DNA of 39,364 bases from Ornithoclostridium sp949298505 (GCA_949298505.1 CASFWW010000027.1:1-39364); one strand, 5' to 3'; shown: positions 15,358 through 23,347, numbered from the stretch's first letter. Numbers and translations: made by a program. Notes: a model not told the origin generated them from the letters alone.

Positions 15358-15969
15358 TCAGCCGTGAATGCCGGGATTTTCGAGATCGGTGTGATCGTCG
15401 ATGCTCGCAAGGTAGGCAAGAGTGGTCTTTACGCAACCGTCTATGCCGATCTGTCCGCTGTCGAGGCAGAGGTTGTGATTTTCTGCCATGCCCCATTTCT
15501 GATAGGTGTAAAACTCATAATATTTCTTGCGCTTCTTGTCGATCTTCTTGACGTGGGCTTCCATTTTTTCAGGTTCGATGCCCAGATTGAGCGCGTTCTT
15601 GCGCGCCACGCGTTTCTTGAGATCTGCGTGCACGAAGATCTTGACAGAATCTTCGAGGATCGCGTCCGCGCATCTGCCAAGAATAACGCACGGACCTTTC
15701 TTTGCCAGTTCTTTTATCGCGTTGCTTTGCGCTATGTAGATCTGATCTGACATGGGCATGAAATACGTGGAATAGAACACGCCCGAAAGCATTGAAGGCG
15801 CGCTTTCTTCGTGATGTTGAAGAAATTCTTCGCACATAGCAGTGCCCTGAGCCGCAAGGGCGATCAGTTCTTTGTCGTAAAAGGGAATGCCGAGTTCCTG
15901 CGCAAGCTTTATGCCGAATTCTCTGCCTCCGCTGCCGAACTGACGGCTTATTGTGATGACTTTATCCAT
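15358..15969 (-). CDS. Cytidylate kinase-like family protein
   Basis: 203 residues from the ATG at 15969, chosen for its SD AAGGAGAGG; an in-frame ATG six codons upstream lacks one. The N-terminus VITISRQFGSGGREFGIKLA is the modified P-loop (GSGGRE) of the cytidylate-kinase-like family common in Clostridia, followed by IPFYDKELI, GPCVILGRCADAIL (NMP-binding region) and the arginine-rich lid HADLKKRVARKNALNL. The family is related to CMP kinase, but the phosphate acceptor has not been established for most members. Monocistronic with its own terminator. Sequence is complete and of usual length. Confidence 0.88.
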   Translation of the reverse strand: MDKVITISRQFGSGGREFGIKLAQELGIPFYDKELIALAAQGTAMCEEFLQHHEESAPSMLSGVFYSTYFMPMSDQIYIAQSNAIKELAKKGPCVILGRCADAILEDSVKIFVHADLKKRVARKNALNLGIEPEKMEAHVKKIDKKRKKYYEFYTYQKWGMAENHNLCLDSGQIGIDGCVKTTLAYLASIDDHTDLENPGIHG

Positions 15970-16125
15970 TTTTCCTCTCCTTATCATAGTCTCTGATTAT
16001 ATTAAAACACCCTGAACAGAAGTTGTCAATATGTGTATTTGATTTTGTTTTGTGTACGTGTTTAAAAATGTATAAATGCAAGATATTACACAAATGTCTT
16101 ATACAAAATATTTTTGTTAACAATA

Positions 16126-16154
16126 TTGACAAAAATAGCTGCAAGGTATAAAAT
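16126..16154 (+). promoter_or_regulatory. Promoter of the DUF4177-like gene
   Basis: TTGACA, 17 bases, TAAAAT. A perfect palindrome TTGTTAACAA (16114-16123) touches the -35 and could be an operator. Confidence 0.7.
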
Positions 16155-16184
16155 ATAACTATTAATAAACAAAGGAGGAAAGTT

Positions 16185-16364
16185 ATGAAGTATACAATTT
16201 TGCAGTGTGTACCCAAAGAAGCAGAAAAGAAGCTCAATGCTCTTGCTGCTCAGGGTTGGAAAGTTGTGGCACAGAGCGAAAGTACCTGGGAAATCAACAA
16301 ATGTTTCGGTTTTTCCAATACTATCGATTCGATTATCAACATTACGTTGGTAAAAGAAGACTAA
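16185..16364 (+). CDS. DUF4177-like small protein (59 aa)
   Basis: A 59-codon ORF starting MKYTILQCVPKEAEKKLNAL followed by AAQGWKVVAQSE, preceded by the very strong SD AAAGGAGG. The pattern of a first beta strand, a helix EAEKKLNALAAQGW and a second strand KVVAQ matches DUF4177, a one-domain family (WKY.V...E..LN..G..GWELV). The C-terminal strand is TIDSIINITLVKED. Function unknown; probably cytoplasmic. A consensus-like promoter and a GC-rich hairpin after the stop frame it as a short highly expressed transcript. Confidence 0.75.
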   Translation: MKYTILQCVPKEAEKKLNALAAQGWKVVAQSESTWEINKCFGFSNTIDSIINITLVKED

Positions 16365-16372
16365 GTCTTTAC

Positions 16373-16401
16373 GCGGCGCGAAATACGCGCCGCAAATTTT
16401 T
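16373..16401 (+). terminator. GC-rich hairpin overlapping the start region of plsC
   Basis: Perfect 8-bp stem GCGGCGCG / CGCGCCGC with AAATA loop, then AAATTTTT. It would terminate the DUF4177 transcript, yet the plsC ATG lies at 16402, immediately after the T-run. Confidence 0.75.
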
Positions 16402-16995
16402 ATGAAAAAAGCGACAAGACACATATTTATAGTTATTGTTTATATATTTTTCTGGCCGTTTCTTCTTTACAAAAAAGAGGGGAATACAAGCTATAATATA
16501 GAAGACGGCACGATCATAGTAAGCAATCATTATTCAAATCTCGACGCGTTTTTCATCTATCTCGTTTACGGCAGGAAAAAGAAGATATGGTTCGTTGCGG
16601 ACAAAGATCTGAAGCAGAGATTTTTTCCCAGAATCATTGCTTCTTTGTTCGATTGTCTATATGTAGAACAGGAAAAGCCCAACCTGGGATTTTTCAAACA
16701 GGCAACGAAGATACTTTCAGACGGGGGAGTGGTGTGTATTTTTCCTGAAGGATTTGTAAACCCCAGAAAATACGGATTTTTCGACTTTAAAGCGTCCTAT
16801 ATATTGCTTGCCGAAAAGAGCGACGCAAAAATTCTGCCTGTATATCTGTATCCCGATCTCACAGCGTTCAAGAGAAGCAGGATTTATATCGGAACTCCCG
16901 TGAGCATGCAGGAATACGGGAAGTATACCGACAGGGACGAGGCAAGTGCGTATATCCAGAGTATGATTATGGAATATGCCTCTGAAATCAATTGA
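16402..16995 (+). CDS. 1-acyl-sn-glycerol-3-phosphate acyltransferase (PlsC-like)
   Basis: 197 residues. An N-terminal hydrophobic helix (HIFIVIVYIFFWPFLLYKK) is followed by the acyltransferase motif I NHYSNLDAF (HX4D, about residues 40-46), a region corresponding to motif II, and motif III FPEGFVNPR near 115, then ILPVYLYPD. These identify the glycerolphosphate acyltransferase superfamily, which attaches the second acyl chain in phosphatidate synthesis at the inner membrane face. The protein is slightly short for PlsC, so another acyl acceptor is possible. No Shine-Dalgarno is present: the ATG directly follows the T-tract of a hairpin, so expression may depend on readthrough. No other start exists nearby. 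Confidence 0.85.
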   Translation: MKKATRHIFIVIVYIFFWPFLLYKKEGNTSYNIEDGTIIVSNHYSNLDAFFIYLVYGRKKKIWFVADKDLKQRFFPRIIASLFDCLYVEQEKPNLGFFKQATKILSDGGVVCIFPEGFVNPRKYGFFDFKASYILLAEKSDAKILPVYLYPDLTAFKRSRIYIGTPVSMQEYGKYTDRDEASAYIQSMIMEYASEIN

Positions 16996-17051
16996 TAAAC
17001 TTTATATCCTGACGTGTTTTTCAAAAATTTTATCATATTTAAAAATTAATA

Positions 17052-17080
17052 TTGCCTAGCCGCGTCTGATTTGATATACT
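17052..17080 (+). promoter_or_regulatory. Promoter of the aldo/keto reductase gene
   Basis: TTGCCT, 17 bases, TATACT, 45 bases before the chosen start. Confidence 0.65.
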
Positions 17081-17125
17081 GGACATATGGTGTATTCCGC
17101 TTTTGCGGCGCACTTCGGAGGTAAT

Positions 17126-17977
17126 ATGGAAAATTTGCGCGATTGCTTTGTGATGAACGACGGCAATAAGATCCCTTGCGTAGGATACGGTACTTTCAAG
17201 ATCGCGGACGACGATTCCGCATACGCTTGTGTGCGTGAAGCGCTGAACCTCGGCTACCGTCATATCGACACCGCTTTTATTTACGGCAACGAAAAGGGCG
17301 TGGGCAAGGCGATCAGAGACAGCAAGGTAAACAGAGAGGACGTTTTCGTCACAAGCAAACTGTGGGGAACGGACAGAGGATATAAAAGTGCGCTCGACGG
17401 ATTCAAGAAGTCGCTTGACAATCTCGGACTTGATTATATCGATCTTTTTCTGATCCATTGGCCTGCAAACGCGAAGAATTACAGCGACTGGCAGAAGATC
17501 AACAGTGACACATGGAAGGCGTTTGAAGAAATAAAGGCGAGCGGAAAGGTCAGGAGCATAGGTCTTTCCAACTTTTTGCCGCACCATATTCTCAGCATAC
17601 TTGACAGCTGTACGGTCAAACCTGCCGTCGATCAGATAGAAATGCACCCGGGGTATCCTCAGTTCGACACGGTCGCGTTCTGCAAGGAAAACGGCATCCT
17701 GATAGAAGCTTACCGTCCGCTCGGCAGAGGGGAAGTGCTTGAAAACGACGAGATAGTCGCGATGGCGCACAAGTACGGCAAAACGCCGGCTCAGCTTGCC
17801 GTGAGATGGGCGCTTCAGCACGGCGCGGTGCCGCTGCCCAAGTCCGTTCACGGCGACAGGATGGCGGAGAATGCAGATGTGTTTGACTTTGAGATCACAC
17901 CTTCGGATATGTATTTCATAGATTATATGCGTCCTTTCGGCGGCAGAGGTCAGCACCCGGACGAAGCGGATTTCTGA
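17126..17977 (+). CDS. Aldo/keto reductase
   Basis: 283 residues, normal for the family. I start at 17126 (MENLRDCFVMNDG), which has CGGAGG six bases upstream; the upstream ATG at 17087 would add 13 residues encoded by the leader. The catalytic tetrad is visible: Asp and Tyr in HIDTAFIYGNE, Lys in VFVTSKLWG, His in LFLIHWP. IGLSNFLPHHI, VDQIEMHPGYPQ and the NADPH-binding PLPKSVHGDRM complete the TIM-barrel signature. It reduces aldehydes or ketones with NADPH, resembling 2,5-diketogluconate/methylglyoxal reductases; true substrate unknown. Monocistronic with promoter and terminator. Confidence 0.93.
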   Translation: MENLRDCFVMNDGNKIPCVGYGTFKIADDDSAYACVREALNLGYRHIDTAFIYGNEKGVGKAIRDSKVNREDVFVTSKLWGTDRGYKSALDGFKKSLDNLGLDYIDLFLIHWPANAKNYSDWQKINSDTWKAFEEIKASGKVRSIGLSNFLPHHILSILDSCTVKPAVDQIEMHPGYPQFDTVAFCKENGILIEAYRPLGRGEVLENDEIVAMAHKYGKTPAQLAVRWALQHGAVPLPKSVHGDRMAENADVFDFEITPSDMYFIDYMRPFGGRGQHPDEADF

Positions 17978-17999
17978 TCGCGTCAAAACAAGGATATAT

Positions 18000-18024
18000 C
18001 CTCCCGGAAACGGGAGGTTTTTTT
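18000..18024 (+). terminator. Intrinsic terminator of the aldo/keto reductase gene
   Basis: CCTCCCG-GAAA-CGGGAGG with T7. Confidence 0.95.
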
Positions 18025-18155
18025 CAGGGGAAGAATCGCGTCTTCTTGTCGCGCGGACGAAAAACTGAAGTTTTGCGTCGTCGGCGAGGAGCATAAGATC
18101 CACGCGTTTCAACTTTGACAGAATTTAAAAAAATACCTTAATTTAAGGATACGTA

Positions 18156-18185
18156 TTGACAGTGTGCGCCGATGCGTGTTAGTAT
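18156..18185 (+). promoter_or_regulatory. Promoter of the uraA leader
   Basis: TTGACA, 18 bases, TAGTAT. Predicted start near 18192 gives a leader of about 150 nt. The inverted repeat CCTTAA-T-TTAAGG (18137-18149) and another TTGACA (18115-18120) lie just upstream. Confidence 0.6.
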
Positions 18186-18216
18186 TATTTAGACGGATCA
18201 CGGAAGAAGGAAAATC

Positions 18217-18330
18217 ATGTACGCAAAGAGAATCGCAAGACGCATAAATTTCTGCAACAACGGGATTACGTTTTCCTTTTCTTTTTCAACTGAGTTTGTC
18301 ACAGCCTTCAGGGTTGTGATTTTTTTATAA
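18217..18330 (+). CDS. Leader peptide of the uracil permease gene (37 aa)
   Basis: ATG at 18217 with AGAAGGA eight bases upstream opens a 37-codon frame beginning MYAKRIARRINFCNNG. It then reads FSFSFS over the pyrimidine-rich tract TTTTCCTTTTCTTTTTC (18271-18287), passes through the terminator hairpin (18299-18319) and its T7 tract, and stops at TAA 18328-18330, directly before the uraA Shine-Dalgarno GGAGG. The arrangement (U-rich pause tract, translated terminator, stop just ahead of the structural gene) is that of the E. coli pyrBI leader. Proposed role: coupled ribosome suppresses termination when RNA polymerase slows at the U-tract under low UTP. No long stretch of one amino-acid codon other than Phe/Ser is present. 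Translation is inferred. Confidence 0.65.
   Translation: MYAKRIARRINFCNNGITFSFSFSTEFVTAFRVVIFL
18299..18326 (+). terminator. Attenuator terminator inside the uraA leader ORF
   Basis: TCACAGCC / GGTTGTGA stem (one G-U pair) with TTCAG loop, followed by T7. It lies 14 bases before uraA and is entirely within the leader-peptide frame. Confidence 0.8.
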
Positions 18331-18340
18331 GGAGGCTTTT

Positions 18341-19915
18341 ATGCAGGAAAATTCAAAATCCAACGTCTTTAAAAAGGCGTGGAACGCGATCAGACTGGAA
18401 AACGGCAAAGAGTATCTGCTGGCTGTACAGCACCTGTTCGCGATGTTCGGAGCTACCATTCTCGTACCGCTCCTGACGGGCATGAACGTATCCGTTGCGC
18501 TCGTCACGGCAGGTCTCGGAACTCTTCTGTTCCATATCATAACAAAAGGCAAAGTGCCCGTATTCCTCGGCTCCAGCTTTATGTTCATCTCGTGCGTTGC
18601 GATGTATACGCTGAATTCTAACGGATTACCCACTCAGGAGGGGGTTCAGACCGCTCAGGCAGGTATAATCTTTGCCGGTCTGATGTACTTCCTGTTCTCG
18701 TTGCTCGCATACTTTGTCGGCGCGGAGAGAATCAAGAAGGTGTTCCCGCCGGTGGTCACCGGACCTGTCATAATCCTTATCGGTCTTGGGCTTGCAAGCA
18801 CGGGTATCAACGACGCAAGCGGCGCAAGCGCGGCAAATTTCGGACCCACGTGGCTCTGCTGGATAATCGCCGCGTTTACGGCAGCGGTGGTTATACTGTT
18901 CAACGTTGTGCAGTTCAAGAAGAACAAGGTGCTGAAAATATTCAATATAATCCCGATTCTCGTCGGCATTGTCTGCGGTTACGTGCTCTGCGTGATCCTT
19001 CATTTCTGCGGCGCGGTAAAGATGGATTTCAACGGAATAGTCAATGCGCACTGGTTCAATATTCCTTACGTTTCCAAGGACGCCAACGGCATACAGTTTT
19101 TCAGCCTGCCCAGCTTTAAGAACTGGGGCGCGGTGCTGTCTATCGCGATAGTCGCGATCGTTCCGTTCATGGAGCATATCGGCGACATTACGACCAACGG
19201 CGCGGTCGTGGGCAAGGATTTCTTCAAGGATCCCGGTCTGCACAGGACCCTTCTCGGCGACGGTGCGGCGACCGTCCTTGCAGGCTTCCTCGGCGGTCCG
19301 TGCAATACGACTTACAGCGAAAACACCGGTGTGCTTGCCACCACAGGCAATTACAATCCCAAGATCCTCAGATGGACTGCGGCATTCGCGATATTCCTCG
19401 GGTTCTTCGGCAAATTCGGCGGCTTCCTGCAGACTATCCCTGTGCCCGTACGCGGCGGCATTGAGATCATTCTTTACGGCATGATATCAGCTATCGGTCT
19501 GCGCACCTTAGCGGCTTCCAAGGTGGATATGACCAAGTTCCGCAACATCATAGTCGTTGCGCTGATACTCGTCATCGGCATCGGTATAGTCGTGAACGGC
19601 GGCATCAACATCAGGTTCTCCGATACGGTCAGCATGAACCTTTCAGGCGTATTCGTCGCAACGATAGTCGGCATCGTCGCCAATGCGATCCTGCCCAAGA
19701 TCAAAAACGAAGTCAGAAATATGGGCAGCGAAGAAGATATCGCGGCGGCAAAGATAGCTTACGGCGAAGCGACTGAAGAGAACGTAAAGACTTCTGACGA
19801 AGAAAACGACGGGGACGGCGCTTCTGCCGGTACCGCAGAAGGAACGGCTCCTTCGGCAGAGGGAGAGACCGTCGAAGGAAGCGCGGCGGACGAACTTTCG
19901 GTCGGAAAAGAGTAG
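18341..19915 (+). CDS. uraA: Uracil permease (NCS2 family)
   Basis: 524 residues. NCS2 proteins import nucleobases with protons; the segment GGPCNTTYSENTGVLATTGN near residue 315 is the uracil-permease form of the NCS2 signature, with the substrate-binding glutamate also visible in VPFMEHIGDITTNGAVVG. About 12-14 membrane segments occupy residues 25-450. SD AAGGAGG six bases upstream. The C-terminus carries an extra acidic, low-complexity tail of about 70 residues (rich in Glu, Gly, Ser, Ala) not needed in the family. It is controlled by the leader at 18192-18340 and ends with an intrinsic terminator. Xanthine transport is less likely from the motif. Confidence 0.93.
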   Translation: MQENSKSNVFKKAWNAIRLENGKEYLLAVQHLFAMFGATILVPLLTGMNVSVALVTAGLGTLLFHIITKGKVPVFLGSSFMFISCVAMYTLNSNGLPTQEGVQTAQAGIIFAGLMYFLFSLLAYFVGAERIKKVFPPVVTGPVIILIGLGLASTGINDASGASAANFGPTWLCWIIAAFTAAVVILFNVVQFKKNKVLKIFNIIPILVGIVCGYVLCVILHFCGAVKMDFNGIVNAHWFNIPYVSKDANGIQFFSLPSFKNWGAVLSIAIVAIVPFMEHIGDITTNGAVVGKDFFKDPGLHRTLLGDGAATVLAGFLGGPCNTTYSENTGVLATTGNYNPKILRWTAAFAIFLGFFGKFGGFLQTIPVPVRGGIEIILYGMISAIGLRTLAASKVDMTKFRNIIVVALILVIGIGIVVNGGINIRFSDTVSMNLSGVFVATIVGIVANAILPKIKNEVRNMGSEEDIAAAKIAYGEATEENVKTSDEENDGDGASAGTAEGTAPSAEGETVEGSAADELSVGKE

Positions 19916-19932
19916 TAATAACGAAAGCGGAT

Positions 19933-19968
19933 AAAAAAGAGATCTTCAAGGACTGAAGGTCTCTTTTT
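19933..19968 (+). terminator. Intrinsic terminator of uraA
   Basis: AGAGATCTTCA / TGAAGGTCTCT 11-bp stem with one G-U pair and an AGGAC loop, followed by TTTT. Confidence 0.88.
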
Positions 19969-19975
19969 CCGTTCC

Positions 19976-20004
19976 TTGACTTATCTTCCGCTATAGTTTA
20001 TAAT
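19976..20004 (+). promoter_or_regulatory. Promoter of the EEP hydrolase operon
   Basis: TTGACT, 17 bases, TATAAT. Confidence 0.8.
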
Positions 20005-20055
20005 ATCGATATAAAACGTTATTTCCGGCATTTTTAATGCTTGAGAGGTGGAATT

Positions 20056-21150
20056 ATGCGAAAATTCGTATCCGTAACGGCTTGCGTCATCCTCGCGCTG
20101 ATTGCGCTTGTTCTGATCGTCGTCGCAGCATACGTATGTTACGTCGGTCTTACGTACGAAAGAATACCTGACAATACGTCCGTCAGAATAGAAAACAATC
20201 AGACTGCCACCGTCGGAAAGGGAACGGAATACACCATTGCGACTTACAACGTCGGTTTCGGCGCGTATAATCATGAATTCTCGTTCTTCATGGACAGCGG
20301 TACGATGAAGGACGGCACAAAGGTCACCGGCAAGAACAGCAAGGCGGCAAGCAAAGAAGTCGTGATGACCAATATCAACGGTTCTGCCGGACTTATCAGC
20401 GAAGGCAATTACGATTTCGTACTTCTTCAGGAAGTGGATCTTGATTCTACCAGGAGCTTCCACGTCAATCAATACGATATATTCAACAAGGCGTTTGCTG
20501 ATATGTCGCGCAATTACGGCATATGCTACGACAGCGCGTATCTGTTTTATCCTATAACCGATCCTCACGGAAAAAGCCTTACGGCGCTTGCTTCTTACAG
20601 CAGGTTCGCTATGGATTCCGCGATCAGGAGGCAGTATCCGCTTGCGACGGACATAAGCAAATATTTCGACCTTGACAGATGCTTTGTCGTCACGCGTTAT
20701 GCGCTCGAAGGCGGCAGTCAGCTTGTCGTGGTCAACAGTCATATGTCGGCTTACGACGAGGGCGGCACTGTCAGACAGCAACAGCTTGAAGTGCTCAACG
20801 CTTTCCTTACAGAAGAAAAAGAGAAGGGAAATTACGTGATCGTAGGAGGAGATTTCAATCACGATATTGCCGCGAGCGACGGTCTGTTTGAGACAGAACA
20901 GCTGTGCCCGGACTGGGTGTTCACTCTGACCGACGAGGATCTTGCAGACGGTTTCAGGTTCGTCGCGGACGTGAACGTACCTACGTGCAGGAGCACGGAT
21001 ATTACGTATGAAAAGGGGGTAAACTACACGGTCGTTCTGGACGGATTCATTGTGTCAGACAACATTGAAGTCGTGAAATGCGAAAATATCGACAACGATT
21101 TCACTTACAGTGATCACAATCCGGCAACGATGACATTCAAACTGCTATGA
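20056..21150 (+). CDS. Secreted or membrane-anchored endonuclease/exonuclease/phosphatase-family protein
   Basis: 364 residues from the ATG at 20056 (AGAGGTGG upstream; an in-frame TTG at 20041 is less likely). One N-terminal membrane segment (VTACVILALIALVLIVVAAY, about 6-25) puts the catalytic domain outside the membrane. The EEP fold motifs are all present: ATYNVGFGA (Asn), FVLLQEVDL (metal-binding Glu), VVVNSHMSAY, VGGDFNHD (Asp/Asn) and the terminal SDHNPATM (Asp-His). Members cleave DNA, phosphoesters of lipids or other substrates; the substrate here is unknown. Its stop overlaps the DUF1294 start, so the two are co-translated. Confidence 0.88.
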   Translation: MRKFVSVTACVILALIALVLIVVAAYVCYVGLTYERIPDNTSVRIENNQTATVGKGTEYTIATYNVGFGAYNHEFSFFMDSGTMKDGTKVTGKNSKAASKEVVMTNINGSAGLISEGNYDFVLLQEVDLDSTRSFHVNQYDIFNKAFADMSRNYGICYDSAYLFYPITDPHGKSLTALASYSRFAMDSAIRRQYPLATDISKYFDLDRCFVVTRYALEGGSQLVVVNSHMSAYDEGGTVRQQQLEVLNAFLTEEKEKGNYVIVGGDFNHDIAASDGLFETEQLCPDWVFTLTDEDLADGFRFVADVNVPTCRSTDITYEKGVNYTVVLDGFIVSDNIEVVKCENIDNDFTYSDHNPATMTFKLL

Positions 21151-21425
21151 ATATATACGAAAAGATAATGCTGATTGCTTTCGGCGCGATGACTCTGGTC
21201 ACGTTCATCGTGTTCGCGGCGGACAAAATAAAAGCAAAAAACGGAATGTGGAGAATACCCGAAGCGGTACTTCTCGGTTGCAGCTTTTTTCTCGGCGGAG
21301 TAGGCGGCTTGCTCGGGATGGCGATATGCCGGCACAAGACGAAGCACTGGTATTTCATCTTGCTCGTGCCGTTGTTTGCCGTAATATCGGTCGCAGCTGT
21401 CGTGCTTACTTTTATCTACACCTGA
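21147..21425 (+). CDS. DUF1294 membrane protein
   Basis: 92 residues with an ATGA overlap to the upstream gene. It shows the DUF1294 pattern: DKIKAKNGMWRIPEAVLLGC, then GGVGGLLGMAICRHKTKHWYF, with membrane helices at about 5-24, 40-60 and 70-90. The RHKTKH motif and the (D)K.(A)....RIPE motif are the conserved features of the family. Function unknown; many members follow other genes as the last cistron of an operon. Confidence 0.87.
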   Translation: MNIYEKIMLIAFGAMTLVTFIVFAADKIKAKNGMWRIPEAVLLGCSFFLGGVGGLLGMAICRHKTKHWYFILLVPLFAVISVAAVVLTFIYT

Positions 21426-21525
21426 TCCTGTGCCTGTCGGCTGAAGGGAAGAGGTCAGATAACGCAACTTAATACTTATTTCTGCTTTGCGGATTTCAGA
21501 TCCACACGGACTGCGACGCACGTAA

Positions 21526-21546
21526 ACACGTTTTTCGCTAACGTGT
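21526..21546. promoter_or_regulatory. Inverted repeat upstream of the TetR gene
   Basis: ACACGTT-N7-AACGTGT, perfect 7-bp arms. It could be the operator of the TetR-family gene 70 bp downstream or an RNA hairpin; it has no T-tract. The rest of 21426-21614 holds nothing recognisable. Confidence 0.4.
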
Positions 21547-21614
21547 GCGCCTTGGGAAATAAGTCGGAAATTCAGACGTACCGGGGACGCGAATGGAATA
21601 TGCAAAGGAGTTAA

Positions 21615-22190
21615 ATGAGAAAGAAAAACCCGAATAAAAGAGACGAATTGCTCGTTATATGTTACGACTGTTTTTGCAAAAACGGTATCGAAGGCACTTC
21701 TACCAAAATGCTTGCCGAAGCCTGTGGGATGAGCTCAGGCAACATCTTTCATTATTTCGGCACAAAAGACGAGATAATCATTGATTCGACCGCGTATTGC
21801 ATGGCGAAAGTCGAGGACGAATTTATGGAACAGGCGCCTGAAAACTTTGACGATATCGTGAGATTTCTCCACGAGATCCCTTACTGGACGGCGAAAAAAC
21901 ACGGGGAGAAGTACAGATTCATGTATCAGGTCTACACGTCTCCGAAGTACCGCAAATACGGCACGGAATTTTTCAAGGGCGTAACGAAACGCTATACGGA
22001 TTACGCCAAGGAACTTGAACCCAAACTCGGGATACCGTGGCAGATAATTCAGCCGTTGATCTATTCTTTCGTCAGCGCAAGCGTCCATTACGCGTTGTTT
22101 GAAGACGAGGATTATCTGTTGCCGCAGATCAGGCTGATCGAAGCGGCGCTCCCGATACTCAATGAGAAATTTGCTAAAGAGAAGAACTGA
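21615..22190 (+). CDS. TetR/AcrR-family transcriptional regulator
   Basis: 191 residues. N-terminal TetR helix-turn-helix at about 8-55: ELLVICYDCFCKNGIEGTST, then KMLAEACGMSSGNIFHYFGT (recognition helix plus the HYF.TKDE turn). The C-terminal ligand domain is helical with no recognisable ligand signature (KYRFMYQVYTSPKYRKYGTE). SD AAAGGAG six bases upstream, followed by a strong terminator. No efflux pump or other typical target adjoins it; the nearest genes are the EEP hydrolase/DUF1294 pair upstream and the convergent GGGtGRT gene. Target unknown. Confidence 0.9.
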   Translation: MRKKNPNKRDELLVICYDCFCKNGIEGTSTKMLAEACGMSSGNIFHYFGTKDEIIIDSTAYCMAKVEDEFMEQAPENFDDIVRFLHEIPYWTAKKHGEKYRFMYQVYTSPKYRKYGTEFFKGVTKRYTDYAKELEPKLGIPWQIIQPLIYSFVSASVHYALFEDEDYLLPQIRLIEAALPILNEKFAKEKN

Positions 22191-22247
22191 CTGAAAAGTT
22201 GTAAGCGCAGCGAAAAATCTGATTCCGCAGAATCTTTACGGACACTG

Positions 22248-22273
22248 AAAACCGCCCCGAAGGGCGGTTTTTT
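22248..22273 (+). terminator. Intrinsic terminator of the TetR gene
   Basis: AACCGCCC-CGAA-GGGCGGTT followed by T. Confidence 0.93.
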
Positions 22274-22285
22274 GTGTGAAACGGT

Positions 22286-22319
22286 AAAAAAAGACTGTCC
22301 TTCCGGACAGCCTTTTTTA
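22286..22319. terminator. Bidirectional terminator between convergent genes
   Basis: CTGTCC-TTCC-GGACAG stem flanked by A7 on one side and T6 on the other, so it works in both directions; it mainly ends the GGGtGRT transcript on the - strand. Confidence 0.85.
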
Positions 22320-22331
22320 TTGACATAAAGT

Positions 22332-23333
22332 TTACGCCATAGCCTTTTCGACCGCGACAGCGCACGCAACGCTGGCGCCGACCATCGGGTTGTTGCCCAT
22401 ACCGATAAGACCCATCATTTCGACGTGAGCCGGAACGGAAGAGGAGCCTGCGAACTGAGCGTCGCTGTGCATACGACCCATGGTGTCGGTCATGCCGTAG
22501 CTTGCGGGACCCGCAGCCATGTTGTCCGGGTGGAGAGTACGGCCGGTGCCGCCGCCGCTTGCGACGGAGAAGTACTTCTTGCCGTTCTCGACGCACCATT
22601 TCTTGTAGGTGCCTGCGACCGGGTGCTGGAATCTGGTCGGGTTGGTGGAGTTGCCGGTGATGGAAACGTCTACCTTCTCGTGCTTCATGATCTCAACGCC
22701 TTCAACGACGTCGTCAGCGCCGTAAACTCTTACCTTGCTGCGTTCGCCGTCGCTGTAAGAAGTCGTGTTGACGATCTTCAACTCACCGGTGTAGTAATCC
22801 AGTTTGGTCTGAACGTAGGTGAAACCGTTGATACGGCTGATAATCTGAGCCGCGTCCTTGCCGAGACCGTTCAGGATGACCTGGAGAGGCTCCTTTCTGA
22901 CCGTGTTTGCGGTACGCGCGATACCGATCGCGCCTTCAGCCGCCGCGAAGGATTCGTGACCCGCGAGGAAAGCGAAGCACTTGGTCTGTTCTCTGAGAAG
23001 CATTGCGGCGAGGTTGCCGTGTCCGAGACCGACCTTTCTCTGATCCGCAACGGAACCGGGGATGCAGAAGCTCTGCAGACCGATGCCGATAGCCTCAGCC
23101 GCGTCGCTTGCCTTGTTGCAGCCCTTCTTGATCGCGACCGCGCAACCGACGGTGTATGCCCAGACTGCGTTTTCGAACGCGATGGGCTGGATGCCTTTTA
23201 CGATGCTCTCAACGTCGATGCCTTTGTCGAGGCAGACTTTTCTTGCGTCTTCGAGATCCTTGATGCCGTATTCGGCGAGGCACTTGTTGATTTTGTCTAT
23301 TCTTCTTTCGTAACTTTCAAACGTAACTGCCAT
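22332..23333 (-). CDS. GGGtGRT protein
   Basis: 333 residues. It carries the motif ASGGGTGRTLHPDNMAAGP that names this family of anaerobic Bacillota, followed by MGRMHSDAQFAGSSSVPAHV and a C-terminal glycine-rich end GMGNNPMVGASVACAVAVEK. The biochemical role is not established. It sits 14 bases downstream of the Fe-S scaffold-like gene with its own SD AAGGAGG, and both show strongly biased codon use, which produces long open frames on the opposite strand; this suggests high expression. The constant pairing implies a joint role with the scaffold protein in an oxygen-sensitive process, as inference. Confidence 0.88.
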   Translation of the reverse strand: MAVTFESYERRIDKINKCLAEYGIKDLEDARKVCLDKGIDVESIVKGIQPIAFENAVWAYTVGCAVAIKKGCNKASDAAEAIGIGLQSFCIPGSVADQRKVGLGHGNLAAMLLREQTKCFAFLAGHESFAAAEGAIGIARTANTVRKEPLQVILNGLGKDAAQIISRINGFTYVQTKLDYYTGELKIVNTTSYSDGERSKVRVYGADDVVEGVEIMKHEKVDVSITGNSTNPTRFQHPVAGTYKKWCVENGKKYFSVASGGGTGRTLHPDNMAAGPASYGMTDTMGRMHSDAQFAGSSSVPAHVEMMGLIGMGNNPMVGASVACAVAVEKAMA

Positions 23334-23347
23334 AAGTCTGAACCTCC

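Noticed and set aside
17039..18112. 357-codon - strand frame opposite the aldo/keto reductase
   Set aside because: Shadow frame with no ribosome binding site; the + strand gene has full catalytic motifs.
18192..18340. Purine riboswitch or PyrR-binding loop before uraA
   Set aside because: Neither the purine aptamer core sequences nor the PyrR loop consensus can be found in the leader.
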